Part shown: piece by piece, positions 34,911-43,900 of the stretch | Layout: each line of letters starts with the position of its first letter | Numbering within the stretch: the stretch's first letter is position 1 | Made by a program: the position numbers and the translations under genes | Assembly: GCF_902706295.1 (NCBI RefSeq) | Contig: NZ_CACSJJ010000021.1 | Location: 58,828 to 122,827, forward strand | DNA from: Arthrobacter sp. 18067 | GTDB taxonomy: Bacteria; Actinomycetota; Actinomycetes; Actinomycetales; Micrococcaceae | Direction of reading: 5' to 3' | Length of the DNA: 64,000 nucleotides | The notes under the pieces: model-generated | Seen by the model: only the letters and a program-made list of their open reading frames with translations | Told to the model about the DNA's origin: nothing | Database searches by the model: none

Positions 34911-35945
34911 TCATCCCTGGGCCAACTGGTCCAGCCCGTCGGCGACTTGGGTCAGTTTTTTCAACACGTCCTTGGCCGCTGAAGGCTTAAAGTCCGCGAG
35001 GCCCGAGGAGGGAGTGACTCGGAGTCCGGCAAGGCCCGAGGCCGGCAGGCCAAGCTGACGCCACGGCTTCCAGATACTCTCAACAACGTCTGAAGCCCGG
35101 GGCAGCCGCCCTTGAGGGTCGTTGATGTGCAGCGCCCCCGCCCACACACGCTTACCGCTTTCCACAGCGGCCGCGAGCTGTTCCCACTGCCGGGTGGTCA
35201 GTGCCCTCAGGGGAACGGCTACGCCATCTGCTCCTGCTGCAAGAATCCGCTCGATCGGCGCCTCTATCTCCGGGACGGAGACCACGGCCTCGACGACGCC
35301 GGCAGCCTTAAGTGCCTCGATCACCAGCCGCCACGCCGCGGTGACTTCTTCGCCGGCCACGGACCGGAGCGTTCGGTAGCCGCTCGCCGTCGGGATCGTC
35401 CCAGCCATGACCGAGGCGATGTCCGGTTCGTCCACCTGCACCACGATGCCGGCGCCCGGGACTGCCGCTGAGACCCGACGGACATGATCGGCGACGCCAG
35501 CGGCCAAGGACTCCGCAATGTCCCGGCGGGCTCCGTAGTCCAGCAGCGCCCGTTCGCCGTTGTGCAGATGGAGATTGGCCGCAAGGCTCATGGGACCCAA
35601 CAGCTGGATCTTGAGTTCCGCTGCAGAAACGTCTTCGGCTCCCGCGACGTCGGCAAGGATGTTAATGTCCGTCGACAAAGCCGAACGGGCGCGTTGGGCG
35701 TCTTTTCCTGGCCTGTCAACCAGGCGCCAACCGTGCGGTTGGACGTCAAGGGCCAAGTCAACAAGCAGGGAGCCGGTCCGCCCAACGGCGTCCGAGCCCA
35801 CTCCCCTATCCGGCAGTTCGGGCAGGAACGGGAGGTGGGGATCCCCCAATTCGCCCCGGATAATCCGGATTGCCTCCGCAGGGTCACTGCCAGGCCAGGG
35901 GCCGAGTGCGGTGGCGCTGGCGCGCAGGTCATTCACTAACGCCAT
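34911..35945 (-). CDS. Cobalamin-independent methionine synthase-like protein lacking cysteine
   Basis: TIM-barrel protein of 344 residues related to the C-terminal half of MetE and to Rv3015c of M. tuberculosis. Recognisable parts are the N-terminal PGSDPAEAIRIIRGEL, LKIQLLGPMSLAANLHLHNGE, VVQVDEPDI and the C-terminal GLRVTPSSGLADF. True MetE needs a His/Cys/Cys zinc site; this protein contains no cysteine at all, so homocysteine activation by the usual site is not possible. It sits three bases downstream of the chorismate mutase gene on the same strand. The real reaction is unknown. Confidence 0.85.
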   Translation of the reverse strand: MALVNDLRASATALGPWPGSDPAEAIRIIRGELGDPHLPFLPELPDRGVGSDAVGRTGSLLVDLALDVQPHGWRLVDRPGKDAQRARSALSTDINILADVAGAEDVSAAELKIQLLGPMSLAANLHLHNGERALLDYGARRDIAESLAAGVADHVRRVSAAVPGAGIVVQVDEPDIASVMAGTIPTASGYRTLRSVAGEEVTAAWRLVIEALKAAGVVEAVVSVPEIEAPIERILAAGADGVAVPLRALTTRQWEQLAAAVESGKRVWAGALHINDPQGRLPRASDVVESIWKPWRQLGLPASGLAGLRVTPSSGLADFKPSAAKDVLKKLTQVADGLDQLAQG

Positions 35946-35948
35946 CGA

Positions 35949-36338
35949 CTAAGCCTGCTGGCGTGAAATCTGGTGATCCTCTGCAATGGCTTCGTGGTGG
36001 CGGATCACTTCGCTGATGATGAAGTTCAGGAATTTCTCTGCGAAGGCGGGATCAAGGTGTGCATCCTCGGCAAGCCGGCGCAGGCGGGCAATCTGGGCAG
36101 ACTCGCGGCCCGGGTCTCCGGCAGGAAGCTTATGCGTGGCCTTGAGGACCCCCACCTTTTGGGTTGCCTTGAAACGCTCCGCGAGCAGGAACACGAGTGT
36201 TGCGTCAATGTTGTCGATGCTTGACCGAATGGACAGCAACTCATCCATGACGGCACGGTCCACCTGGCCGGCCAGGGAACTCGCTGCCGGGTTGAAGGAA
36301 TCGGCGTCATCGGAAAGGGCGTTGTTGTGCTCGGTCAT
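35949..36338 (-). CDS. AroQ-type chorismate mutase
   Basis: Converts chorismate to prephenate for phenylalanine and tyrosine synthesis. At 129 residues it is the single-domain helical AroQ form: MDELLSIRSSIDNIDATLVFLLAERFKATQKVGVLKATHKLPAGDPGRESAQIARLR carries the Arg/Lys active-site residues. The ATG at 36338 is favoured over a longer frame to 36668, which runs through the divergent gene. No signal peptide, so cytoplasmic; a DAHP-synthase complex partner is not in the window. Three bases separate it from the MetE-like gene. Confidence 0.9.
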   Translation of the reverse strand: MTEHNNALSDDADSFNPAASSLAGQVDRAVMDELLSIRSSIDNIDATLVFLLAERFKATQKVGVLKATHKLPAGDPGRESAQIARLRRLAEDAHLDPAFAEKFLNFIISEVIRHHEAIAEDHQISRQQA

Positions 36339-36488
36339 GCATCCCAGTCTATGGTGCCGGGCGGCACCGCCGCGGGTGTTACCTTCGCACGTCGAACCCA
36401 AGCAAGCCAACGCGGCAATGTCGGTTTCCCCGCGGCCGGTATCGGAGCACAATGGCAGCATCACTGCTGGTTCGGCAAAGGAGCTTCC

Positions 36489-37145
36489 ATGAAAATCGCT
36501 GTTCTGGGCACGGGTATGGTGGGGCACGCCTTGGCGGGCAAGCTGGTGTCCTTGGGGCATGAAGTAACAATGGGATCCAGGGAATCCGGCAATCCGAAGG
36601 GCGAGGAATGGGCCCGGCAGGCCGGCACGCAGGCCCATGCCGGCTCCTTCGCCGAGGCAGCAGGGCAATCCGAGCTGATTGTGAATGCCACACCGGGCAC
36701 GGTGAGCCTGGCAGCCCTCGCCGAGGCCGGTGAAGCAAATCTCAACGGCAAGATCCTGCTGGACGTGTCCAATGCCCTGGACTCTTCGAGTGGCTTTCCC
36801 CCATCACTGGCCGTATGTAATACGGACAGCATCGCTGAGACCATCCAACGGACATATCCGGACGTTAGGGTGGTCAAGTCTTTGAATACGGTCAGCGCAC
36901 CGATCATGGTGGAGCCGGCCAGGCTCCACGGTCCCCATGACATTTTCATGGCGGGCAATGACCAAGCGGCCAAGTCCGCTGTATCCGTGTTGTTGCAGGA
37001 ATTCGGCTGGGCACCGGAGCACATCAGGGACCTTGGCGGCCTCGACGCTGCCCGCGGCCTGGAGATGTGGCTGCCCCTCTGGCTAAGAATCTTCATGCAG
37101 CAGCCGCAGGGCAAAATGTTCAACATCGGTATCGTCTCTGAATAG
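36489..37145 (+). CDS. NAD(P)-binding oxidoreductase of the F420-reductase-like family
   Basis: Protein of 218 residues with an N-terminal Rossmann motif (MKIAVLGTGMVGHALAGKLVSLGHEVTMGSR) related to NADPH:F420 oxidoreductases and dinucleotide-binding enzymes. Other marks are NATPGTVSLAAL, LLDVSNALD and the C-terminal LGGLDAARGLEMWLPLWLRIF. Gly-x-Gly and the SR after the second strand favour NADP. The ATG at 36489 follows AAAGGAGC. Divergent from chorismate mutase; a strong terminator follows. Substrate not determined. Confidence 0.85.
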   Translation: MKIAVLGTGMVGHALAGKLVSLGHEVTMGSRESGNPKGEEWARQAGTQAHAGSFAEAAGQSELIVNATPGTVSLAALAEAGEANLNGKILLDVSNALDSSSGFPPSLAVCNTDSIAETIQRTYPDVRVVKSLNTVSAPIMVEPARLHGPHDIFMAGNDQAAKSAVSVLLQEFGWAPEHIRDLGGLDAARGLEMWLPLWLRIFMQQPQGKMFNIGIVSE

Positions 37146-37165
37146 CCGCATCTCCTCCAGCATAA

Positions 37166-37200
37166 GAAAGGCACGCCCCTCGTCATGGGGCGTGCCTTTC
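37166..37200. terminator. Bidirectional terminator between the oxidoreductase and the peptide importer
   Basis: GAAAGGCACGCCCC at 37166-37179 and GGGGCGTGCCTTTC at 37187-37200 form a perfect 14-base stem with a seven-base loop, between two convergent genes. Confidence 0.85.
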
Positions 37201-37217
37201 ACGTTCCTGGGCTTGGC

Positions 37218-38924
37218 CTAGCCGCCCAGCAGCGCGCGGTGGGCTTCCCGTCGTCGTGCCTGTTCGTCAGGGTCCGGTACCGGGAGGGACGCAATGAGCC
37301 GCTTGGTGTAGTCGTGCTGGGGCGAGCCCATCACGTGGTTCCCGATTCCCTGCTCCACCAGCTGGCCCTTGTACAGAACCCCCACCCAGTGGGACAACAT
37401 GTCCACCACAGCGAGGTCGTGGCTGATGAACAGCGCTGCAAAACCGAACTGCTCCTGGATGTCCTTGAACAGGTCCAGGACCTTCGCCTGAACGGAAACG
37501 TCCAAGGCGGACGTGGGTTCGTCGGCGATCAGGAGGCGTGGGTTCAGTGCCAGCGACCTCGCCAAGGAGGCGCGTTGCCGCTGCCCGCCGGACAGCTCGT
37601 GCGGATAGCGTTGCGCGTACGACGCCGGCAGCTGGACTGACTCGAGCAGCTCACCTACCTTTTTCCTCGCCTCAGCCGCGCTGGGCTTGGTGTGGATCAT
37701 GAGCGGTTCAGCGACACACTCACCGATGGTGAGGTGCGGATTGAACGAGGCCGCCGGATCCTGGAAGACGAAGCCGATCTCCTTGCGGAGCGGCCGGAAA
37801 GTACGCTCCTTGAAATCCAGCATCTCGTAGCCCAGCACCTTCAGGCTGCCGCCGGTTGTCCGGTTCAGCCCCGCAATGGCCCGTCCAATGGTGGACTTGC
37901 CCGAGCCGGACTCGCCCACCAAACCAAAGACCTCGTTCTCCGAGACCGTGAAGCTGACGTTGTCCACGGCTTTGAATCCGTGCCTGCCAAACCGGCCCGG
38001 GTATTCGATGGTGAGGTTCTTCGCTTCCACCAGGATTTTGCCGTCCTGGTGGAGGCGGCCCCTGGCGCCTTCCGAAGCCGAATGGCGTCCCAGATGCGGC
38101 ACAGCCGCCAGCAGCTTCTTGGTGTAGTCCTCCTGGGGATCGGCGAAGAGGACCCGGGAAGGAGCTTCCTCCACCACGTCGCCCTGGTACATGACCACTA
38201 CCCTGTCCGCCAGATCGGCAACAACACCCATGTTGTGGGTGATGAGCACAATTGAGGTCCCATAGTTGTCCCTCAAATCACGCAGGAGCTGCAGGATTTC
38301 TGCTTGGACCGTGACATCCAACGCGGTGGTCGGCTCATCGGCCACGATCAGCCCCGGGTTCAGGGCCAGCGCCGCCGCGATGACTACGCGCTGTTTCTGG
38401 CCGCCGGAGAACTGGTGCGGGTAGTAGTTGACCCGGGTTTCGGGGTCCGGGATACCCACCTTGCGCAGTGCCTCGGTTGCCCTTTTCTTGGCTTCCTTGG
38501 CGGAGATGCGTTTGCCGTCCGTTGCGTGCGCCCGGATGCCTTCGGCAATTTGCCAGCCAACGGTAAAGACGGGGTTCAACGCCGTGGAAGGTTCCTGGAA
38601 CACCATGGCCACATCGCGTCCGCGGATCTTGCGCAGCGTGGATTTGCTGACGCGGATCACGTTGTTGCCGTTGATCACCACCGCGCCCGAGCTGATGGCC
38701 GTTTCCGGGAGCAGGCCCAGGATGGTCTTGGCGGTCACGGTCTTGCCGGACCCCGACTCGCCCACGATCGCAACGACTTCACCGGCCTTCACATCAAGGC
38801 TTACGTCCTTGACGGCGTGGACATCGCCCCCATCGGTGGCGAACGTGACCTGGAGACGGTCGATGGTGAGAACCGGCTGGCCACTGCCTGCCTGGTCAGA
38901 CACATTTCCAAGGTTGGTGGTCAT
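37218..38924 (-). CDS. Peptide ABC transporter, fused double ATP-binding protein (DppD-DppF type)
   Basis: Protein of 568 residues with two complete ABC ATPase domains. The first has GESGSGKTVTAKTILGL, LSGG-type QFSGGQKQR and LIVADEPTTALDVTVQ; the second GESGSGKSTIGRAIAGL, ELSGGQRQRASLA and LLIADEPTSALDVSVQ. Each ends with the oligopeptide-binding extension (MGSPQHDYTKRLIASLPVPDP). Fusing both ATPases in one chain is common in actinobacteria. It overlaps the permease stop by four bases and ends the operon. Confidence 0.95.
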   Translation of the reverse strand: MTTNLGNVSDQAGSGQPVLTIDRLQVTFATDGGDVHAVKDVSLDVKAGEVVAIVGESGSGKTVTAKTILGLLPETAISSGAVVINGNNVIRVSKSTLRKIRGRDVAMVFQEPSTALNPVFTVGWQIAEGIRAHATDGKRISAKEAKKRATEALRKVGIPDPETRVNYYPHQFSGGQKQRVVIAAALALNPGLIVADEPTTALDVTVQAEILQLLRDLRDNYGTSIVLITHNMGVVADLADRVVVMYQGDVVEEAPSRVLFADPQEDYTKKLLAAVPHLGRHSASEGARGRLHQDGKILVEAKNLTIEYPGRFGRHGFKAVDNVSFTVSENEVFGLVGESGSGKSTIGRAIAGLNRTTGGSLKVLGYEMLDFKERTFRPLRKEIGFVFQDPAASFNPHLTIGECVAEPLMIHTKPSAAEARKKVGELLESVQLPASYAQRYPHELSGGQRQRASLARSLALNPRLLIADEPTSALDVSVQAKVLDLFKDIQEQFGFAALFISHDLAVVDMLSHWVGVLYKGQLVEQGIGNHVMGSPQHDYTKRLIASLPVPDPDEQARRREAHRALLGG

Positions 38925-39934
38925 GGCTTACCTGCCTCTGCCGGGGTTGACGGCGTTGTTGGTGCTGCCGGAGTCCCTGGCACGGGTGTTCTGCCTGCGC
39001 GCTTGCGTCCACGGATCCGGGGATCGTTGAGGTCATTGATACTTTCGCCGACCAATGTCAGTCCCAGAACTGTGAGGACGATCGCGATACCCGGGAAGAC
39101 TCCCGTCCACCAAATACCGGACGAGGTGTCAGCCAGGGCCTTATTGAGGTCGAACCCCCATTCAGCAGCGGAAGTGGGCTCGATGCCGAAGCCGAGGAAG
39201 CCCAGGCCGGCGAGCGTGAGGATTGCCTCGGAGGCGTTCAGGGTGAACATGAGAGGCAGGGTGCGGGTGGCATTCTTGAAAATGTGGCGTCCAATGATGC
39301 GCATGCTGGACGCTCCCAGCACCTTGGCCGATTCGACGAACGGCTCAGCCTTCAGCCGGATGGTCTCGGCGCGGATCACCCGGAAGTATTGCGGGACGAA
39401 GACTACGGTAATGGAGAAAGCACAGGAGAAGATGCCGCCCCAGAAACTGGATTGTCCCCGGCTGATCACGATGGAGATGACGATGGCCAGGAGCAGGGTG
39501 GGAAACGCGTAGATGGCATCAGCGATAACCACCAGGATCCTGTCCAGCCACCCGCCGAAGTAGCCACTGAGCAAGCCAAGAGCCACGCCGAGGAACAGGG
39601 ACATCGCCACAGACACGATGATGACTGTCACGGCCGTCTGGGATCCCCAGATGACACGCGACAAAACGTCGTAGCCACCCACTGTGGTTCCCAGCAGGTG
39701 CTGGCTGCTTGGGGCCTGTTGGGTGGGGAAGGAACCCGAAGCGTCACTGAGTTGGGAGTAGCCATAGGGCGCCAGGAGTGGCGCGAAGATGCTGGTCAGG
39801 ATGAACAGTGCGCTGAGGACGACGCCAACGACGAGCATGCCGCGCTGCAGGCCCACGCTCTTCTTGAGATGTGAAATGACGGGCAGCCGGGAGAACAGCG
39901 GCTGCTTGGGTGCGGTCAATGCAGGAGTGCTCAT
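38921..39934 (-). CDS. Peptide ABC transporter permease (DppC/OppC type)
   Basis: Inner-membrane permease of 337 residues with an N-terminal OppC_N helix region (RGMLVVGVVLSALFILTSIFAPLLAPYG), about six helices, and the cytoplasmic EAA loop (ESAKVLGASSMRIIGRHIFKNATRTLPL). The C-terminal tail is Pro/Ala/Thr-rich and likely disordered. It lies two bases after the DppB-type gene. Confidence 0.94.
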   Translation of the reverse strand: MSTPALTAPKQPLFSRLPVISHLKKSVGLQRGMLVVGVVLSALFILTSIFAPLLAPYGYSQLSDASGSFPTQQAPSSQHLLGTTVGGYDVLSRVIWGSQTAVTVIIVSVAMSLFLGVALGLLSGYFGGWLDRILVVIADAIYAFPTLLLAIVISIVISRGQSSFWGGIFSCAFSITVVFVPQYFRVIRAETIRLKAEPFVESAKVLGASSMRIIGRHIFKNATRTLPLMFTLNASEAILTLAGLGFLGFGIEPTSAAEWGFDLNKALADTSSGIWWTGVFPGIAIVLTVLGLTLVGESINDLNDPRIRGRKRAGRTPVPGTPAAPTTPSTPAEAGKP

Positions 39935-39936
39935 GG

Positions 39937-41028
39937 TCAGTACCTCACTCGGGGGTCGATGAGCGCGGCGATGATATCCACGATGAAGTTGGTGACGGCG
40001 ACGATGATAGCCAGCAGCACAACGATTCCCTGGACAGCCACGAAGTCACGGGCGTTCAGGTATTGGACCAGTTGGTAGCCCAGGCCCTTCCATTCGAACG
40101 TGGTTTCGGTCAGGATTGCGCCGCCCAGCATCAGTGCAATCTGCAGGCCCATCACAGTAATGATGGGAATCAGGGCCGGCTTGTAAGCATGTTTGGTCAC
40201 GAGCCGGTACTCGCTGACGCCCCGGGAACGTCCTGCTTCGATGTAGTCCTTTCCCAGCGTGCCGATGACGTTGGTACGCACGAGCCGCAGGAAGACACCA
40301 GCTGTCAGCAAGCCAAGGGCTATGGCGGGAAGGACTGCATGCGAAGCGATGTCCCCCAGTGCGGTGAAGTTTCCGCTGCGGATCGCGTCAAGCCAGTAGA
40401 TTCCTGATGGCGCAGATAGCCCGCTCATAGTCAGTTCCGTCCGGGTGGAGGCACGTCCTGCAACGGGGAACCATCCGAGCCACACGGAAAAGGTCAGTTT
40501 GAGCAGCAGGCCGGAGAAGAACACAGGAGTGGCGTAGCAGAGGATCGCGAAGAACCTCAGCAGCGCATCCGGAGTCTTGTCGCGGTGTTGGGCCGCGATG
40601 AGCCCGAACGGGATGCCGACCGCCAGCGCCACGATCAGTGCGTTGATGGAAAGCTCAAGTGTGGCCGCGCCAAAGGTGGTCAGCACCTCCACCACTGGCC
40701 GCCGGTCGGTGATCGTGGTTCCGAAGTTGCCGGTGATGAGCTGGCCAAGGTACTCGAAGTACTGGACCAGGACCGGCCGGTCATACCCGGCGTCGCGGAT
40801 GCGCTGGGCCAGGACATCCGGGGGGAGGCGTCCGCCTTGGGATGCGGTGATGGGGTCTCCGATGACCCTCATCAGGAAGAAGACCAGCGTTACGAGGATG
40901 AAGACGGTGGGAATGATCAGGAAGAACCTGATCACGATATATCTGCCCAGCCCTCCCCCGCCTTTGGACTTGCTCTTGGGAGCAACGATGCCGGGCTCAG
41001 CCTCGGGTACTTCTATAAGTGTTGTCAT
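39937..41028 (-). CDS. Peptide ABC transporter permease (DppB/OppB type)
   Basis: Permease of 363 residues. It begins with about 25 cytoplasmic residues, then YIVIRFFLIIPTVFILVTLVFFLMRVIGDP as the usual DppB start, and has the EAA loop KDYIEAGRSRGVSEYRLVTKHAYKPALIPI followed by GAILTETTFEWKGLGYQL. It is separated from the solute-binding protein by about 130 bases containing a hairpin, so the permeases and ATPase may be made at a lower level. Confidence 0.94.
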   Translation of the reverse strand: MTTLIEVPEAEPGIVAPKSKSKGGGGLGRYIVIRFFLIIPTVFILVTLVFFLMRVIGDPITASQGGRLPPDVLAQRIRDAGYDRPVLVQYFEYLGQLITGNFGTTITDRRPVVEVLTTFGAATLELSINALIVALAVGIPFGLIAAQHRDKTPDALLRFFAILCYATPVFFSGLLLKLTFSVWLGWFPVAGRASTRTELTMSGLSAPSGIYWLDAIRSGNFTALGDIASHAVLPAIALGLLTAGVFLRLVRTNVIGTLGKDYIEAGRSRGVSEYRLVTKHAYKPALIPIITVMGLQIALMLGGAILTETTFEWKGLGYQLVQYLNARDFVAVQGIVVLLAIIVAVTNFIVDIIAALIDPRVRY

Positions 41029-41103
41029 TTGCTACCTGTATTTCCTGCCCGTGGATTACGCGGGGTTGTCTCATGCGTGCCGGCCATGTTGGTGGTCAGC
41101 AAA

Positions 41104-41136
41104 GGAGGCGGGACACCGGATCAGTGTCCCGCCTCC
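41104..41136 (-). terminator. Hairpin between the solute-binding protein and permease genes
   Basis: GGAGGCGGGACAC (41104-41116) and GTGTCCCGCCTCC (41124-41136) form a perfect 13-base stem with a seven-base loop. Both flanking genes run on the minus strand, so it probably acts as a partial terminator or as a processing/stability element inside the operon. Confidence 0.7.
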
Positions 41137-41157
41137 CTTCTCATCACAAAGGTGCGG

Positions 41158-42786
41158 CTACTTGGAAATTACTCCGAGACGGAACTTGAAGGACGGATCC
41201 AGCGTCTTGTCGACGCCGTTCACGCCGCTTCCGGCCACCGCCACCTGAGCACCCTGGAGCAGGGGCAGGGTGGAGATGTCCTTGGCCAGCGCGTTCTGGA
41301 CTTCCTTGATGTCCGCTTCGCGCTTGGTCTTGTCTGCTTCGGTGAGCTGCTTGCCGATGAGGTCATTCACCGTAGCGTTGTTGTAGTGGTTCTTCAGGAA
41401 GCCGCCCTCGGGGAAGAACGGGGTGAGGTAGTTATCGGCGTCGCTGAAGTCCGGGAACCAGCCAAACTGGAACAAGGGGTACTCGTCGGCACGGCTTGCC
41501 TTGCTGTACGTCACCCACTCGGTGGACTGCAGGTTCACCGTGAAGAGGCCGGATTTCTCCAGCTGCTCCTTGACCATGGCGTATTCGTCTCCGGAGGATC
41601 CGCCGTAGTGGTCCGGGTTGTACTGCAGGTTCAGGGCTACGGGTTCAGTAATCCCGGCGTCGGTCAGGACCTTCTTGGCTTTGTCCAGGCTCGGTTTTCC
41701 CGCGTCGCCATAGGCATCCTTGAACGACTCGTTGGCGCCGAGGAATCCGCTCGGAACGTTGGAGTACAGGGGCAGGTAGGTGCCCTTGTAGACCTGGTCG
41801 GCAATGGCCTGCCGGTCAACAAGGTTGGCCACGGCCTGGCGAACGGCCAATGCCTTGGCCGGGTCTGCGCCAGCAGCCTTGGTTCCGTACGGCATCGTGT
41901 CGAAGTTGAATGTGATGTATCGGATTTCGCCACCCGGTCCGGTAAGGACCTTGACCTTGGAATCCTTGCGGAGATCGTCGATGTCCGTAGCGCTCAGGCT
42001 ACGGAAGGCAACGTCGATTGCTCCTTGCTGGATTTCCAGCTTCAGGTTGGTGGGGCTGGCGTAGTACTTGATGGTCGCAGCATCGTTCGCCGGCTTGCCC
42101 AGGACGCCTTGGTAGTCGGCGAAGGCTTTGAAGCTGACAAGTTCGTTCTTCTTGTAGCTGTCAATGGTGTACTGGCCGTAGAACGCATTCGCCTTGATGA
42201 TCTCGTCGTCCGAGAGGACCTTGTCGGCCGGGAAGACTTCATCGTCCACGATCGGCGCTGCAGGGCTGCTGAGGATCTGGCTGAAGGTTTGGTCGTTGGC
42301 GTTTTTCAACTTGAACACCACGGTGGTGGCATCGGGTGCACTGACGCTCTCAATGTTGGTCAGCAGCGACGCTGGACCGGCGGGGTCGTTGATGGCTACC
42401 TGGCGGTCAAAGGAGAACTTGACGTCTTTGGAGTCCAAAGTGTGGCCGTTCGCCCACTTCAACCCGGACTTCAGCTTGACCGTGTACTCGGAAGGAGCCG
42501 TGAAGGACGAGGACTCTGCCAGATCCGGCACCGGTTCCGCTCCCCCGGGCTTGGAGTTCAACAGGAAAGAGTAGATCTGGTTCATCACCATGAATGAACC
42601 GTTGTCATAGGATCCTGCGGGGTCCAACGACGTGACTTTGTCGGTAGTGCCGTAGGCGATGGGGCCCGCGGCGGCCGGCGCGGATGAGGAGCCGCCGCCG
42701 GAGGGTCCCGTGCAGGCCGTCAAGGCGAGCGCGGAGATGCCCGCCAGCGCGATAACGCCGTGCAGGGCCTTCTTGTTCAGTGCCAT
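41158..42786 (-). CDS. Peptide-binding lipoprotein of the ABC importer (SBP family 5)
   Basis: Extracytoplasmic solute-binding protein of 542 residues. Signal peptide with lipobox LTAC (Cys about 24) and a Gly/Ser-rich linker; the family-5 fold follows (KVTSLDPAGSYDNGSFMVMNQIYSFLL ... SEYTVKLKSGLKWANGHTLDSKDVKFSFDR). The ligand is a short peptide or a similar compound; sequence alone does not decide. The ATG at 42786 follows AGAAGG. A CRP-like half-symmetric site lies about 115-130 bases upstream in the gap shared with the caspase gene. Confidence 0.93.
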   Translation of the reverse strand: MALNKKALHGVIALAGISALALTACTGPSGGGSSSAPAAAGPIAYGTTDKVTSLDPAGSYDNGSFMVMNQIYSFLLNSKPGGAEPVPDLAESSSFTAPSEYTVKLKSGLKWANGHTLDSKDVKFSFDRQVAINDPAGPASLLTNIESVSAPDATTVVFKLKNANDQTFSQILSSPAAPIVDDEVFPADKVLSDDEIIKANAFYGQYTIDSYKKNELVSFKAFADYQGVLGKPANDAATIKYYASPTNLKLEIQQGAIDVAFRSLSATDIDDLRKDSKVKVLTGPGGEIRYITFNFDTMPYGTKAAGADPAKALAVRQAVANLVDRQAIADQVYKGTYLPLYSNVPSGFLGANESFKDAYGDAGKPSLDKAKKVLTDAGITEPVALNLQYNPDHYGGSSGDEYAMVKEQLEKSGLFTVNLQSTEWVTYSKASRADEYPLFQFGWFPDFSDADNYLTPFFPEGGFLKNHYNNATVNDLIGKQLTEADKTKREADIKEVQNALAKDISTLPLLQGAQVAVAGSGVNGVDKTLDPSFKFRLGVISK

Positions 42787-42899
42787 CTGGTGAACCTTCT
42801 GTTCGATGGATTCGGCGCGCCGCCGTGGGATATTTGTGACGGCGCACACTCTTAGTGCCTCGATTCAACCAGACTTCGAAGGATACGAACCCTCGATTT

Positions 42900-42915
42900 A
42901 GTGATTTGAGACACA
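42900..42915 (-). promoter_or_regulatory. Candidate CRP/GlxR-type site upstream of the peptide-binding protein
   Basis: TGTGT-CTCAAA-TCACT on the minus strand matches TGTGA-N6-TCACA at eight of ten positions. It could act on the importer, the divergent caspase gene or both. Confidence 0.35.
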
Positions 42916-42957
42916 AAATTTACTTTCCAGTAGCTTCATTCCTCTCTCCGGGGGCCA

Positions 42958-42986
42958 TTGTCCCGGCAGGGGTGCGGGAATATCGT
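42958..42986 (+). promoter_or_regulatory. Candidate promoter for the caspase-like gene
   Basis: TTGTCC at 42958-42963 and TATCGT at 42981-42986 are 17 bases apart, fitting a housekeeping promoter. The transcript would begin near 42993, about 40 bases before the ATG at 43034. Confidence 0.45.
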
Positions 42987-43033
42987 TGATGAAGAGTCTT
43001 CAATCACTGAACGACGGCCCAAAGGACAGGCGC

Positions 43034-43861
43034 ATGAGCAAGGCAGCCCTCTGTGTAGGGATCAACAAGTTCAAGTTTCTTCCTCAATCAAGTTGGCTGA
43101 ACGGCTGTGTCAATGATGCCGAGGACCTGGCCGCCATGCTGGAGAAAAAGTATGGCTTCGACGCCGCCGACATCACCGTGCTCCGGGATGCCAAGGCTGC
43201 CAAGAAGCCGGTCATGGCTGAACTAAACAAACTGGTGGACGCCGCCGTAGCAGGCACGGCAACCCACCTCGTGTTCACCTTCTCAAGCCATGGGACGCAG
43301 ATTCCGGACACCAACGGCGATGAAAGTGACAGCCTTGATGAGGCCTTCGCATGCTACGACATCAACAATTCCGGCGATGCCTGGGATCCGGACACCGTGA
43401 TCTCGGACGACGAGCTGGCAGCGCTGTTCGCCCGGCTCCCCAAGGGTGTTCTCATGGATGTTGTGCTGGACACCTGCCACAGTGGCACGGGGCTCAAGTC
43501 CTTGGACTTGCTTCCCGGCCGCCGCCCCCGCTTCCTCCCGGCGCCCACACCCAGGGCCGTGATTGCCAACGAATCCAAAGACACCCGAAGCCTGCGGGAC
43601 ATGGTCAAGACAGCCAAGCTCTCGGCACCGGTCCTGATGGCAGCGTGCCGGTCCGACCAGACAGCAGCCGATGCCTTGATCGACGGCCGTTACAACGGCG
43701 CGTTCACCTACAACTTTGTGAAGTCCCTGCAGGATGACGGCACGGCAGGACGGGCCGAGGTGCTGAAGCTGGTCAGCAAGGGACTGAAATCCGGCGGCTT
43801 TGACCAGATCGCCCAGTTGGAAAGCACGACGGCGGCACGCAAGGCTGCTTGGGGCGCCTGA
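43034..43861 (+). CDS. Caspase-like cysteine protease (peptidase C14 / metacaspase-like)
   Basis: Single-domain caspase fold of 275 residues. The p20 core is complete: ALCVGINKF, the catalytic histidine in FTFSSHGTQIPDTNGDESD (H86) and the catalytic cysteine in VVLDTCHSGTG (C148). The acidic DSLDEAFACYD segment between them is typical of metacaspase S1 pockets that accept basic residues. There is no signal peptide, membrane helix or sensor domain. The start follows AAAGGACAGG. It is convergent with a zinc metallopeptidase gene 39 bases away and divergent from the peptide importer. Such proteins act in programmed cell death or regulated cleavage in some bacteria; its role here is unknown. Confidence 0.92.
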   Translation: MSKAALCVGINKFKFLPQSSWLNGCVNDAEDLAAMLEKKYGFDAADITVLRDAKAAKKPVMAELNKLVDAAVAGTATHLVFTFSSHGTQIPDTNGDESDSLDEAFACYDINNSGDAWDPDTVISDDELAALFARLPKGVLMDVVLDTCHSGTGLKSLDLLPGRRPRFLPAPTPRAVIANESKDTRSLRDMVKTAKLSAPVLMAACRSDQTAADALIDGRYNGAFTYNFVKSLQDDGTAGRAEVLKLVSKGLKSGGFDQIAQLESTTAARKAAWGA

Positions 43862-43900
43862 CCCGCGCTGCCCGCTTCATCCCCACTCCAATCCCTTCAG

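Noticed and set aside
38304..42597. Plus-strand frames of 402 and 670 codons
   Set aside because: Antisense to the peptide importer genes, whose protein motifs are unmistakable.
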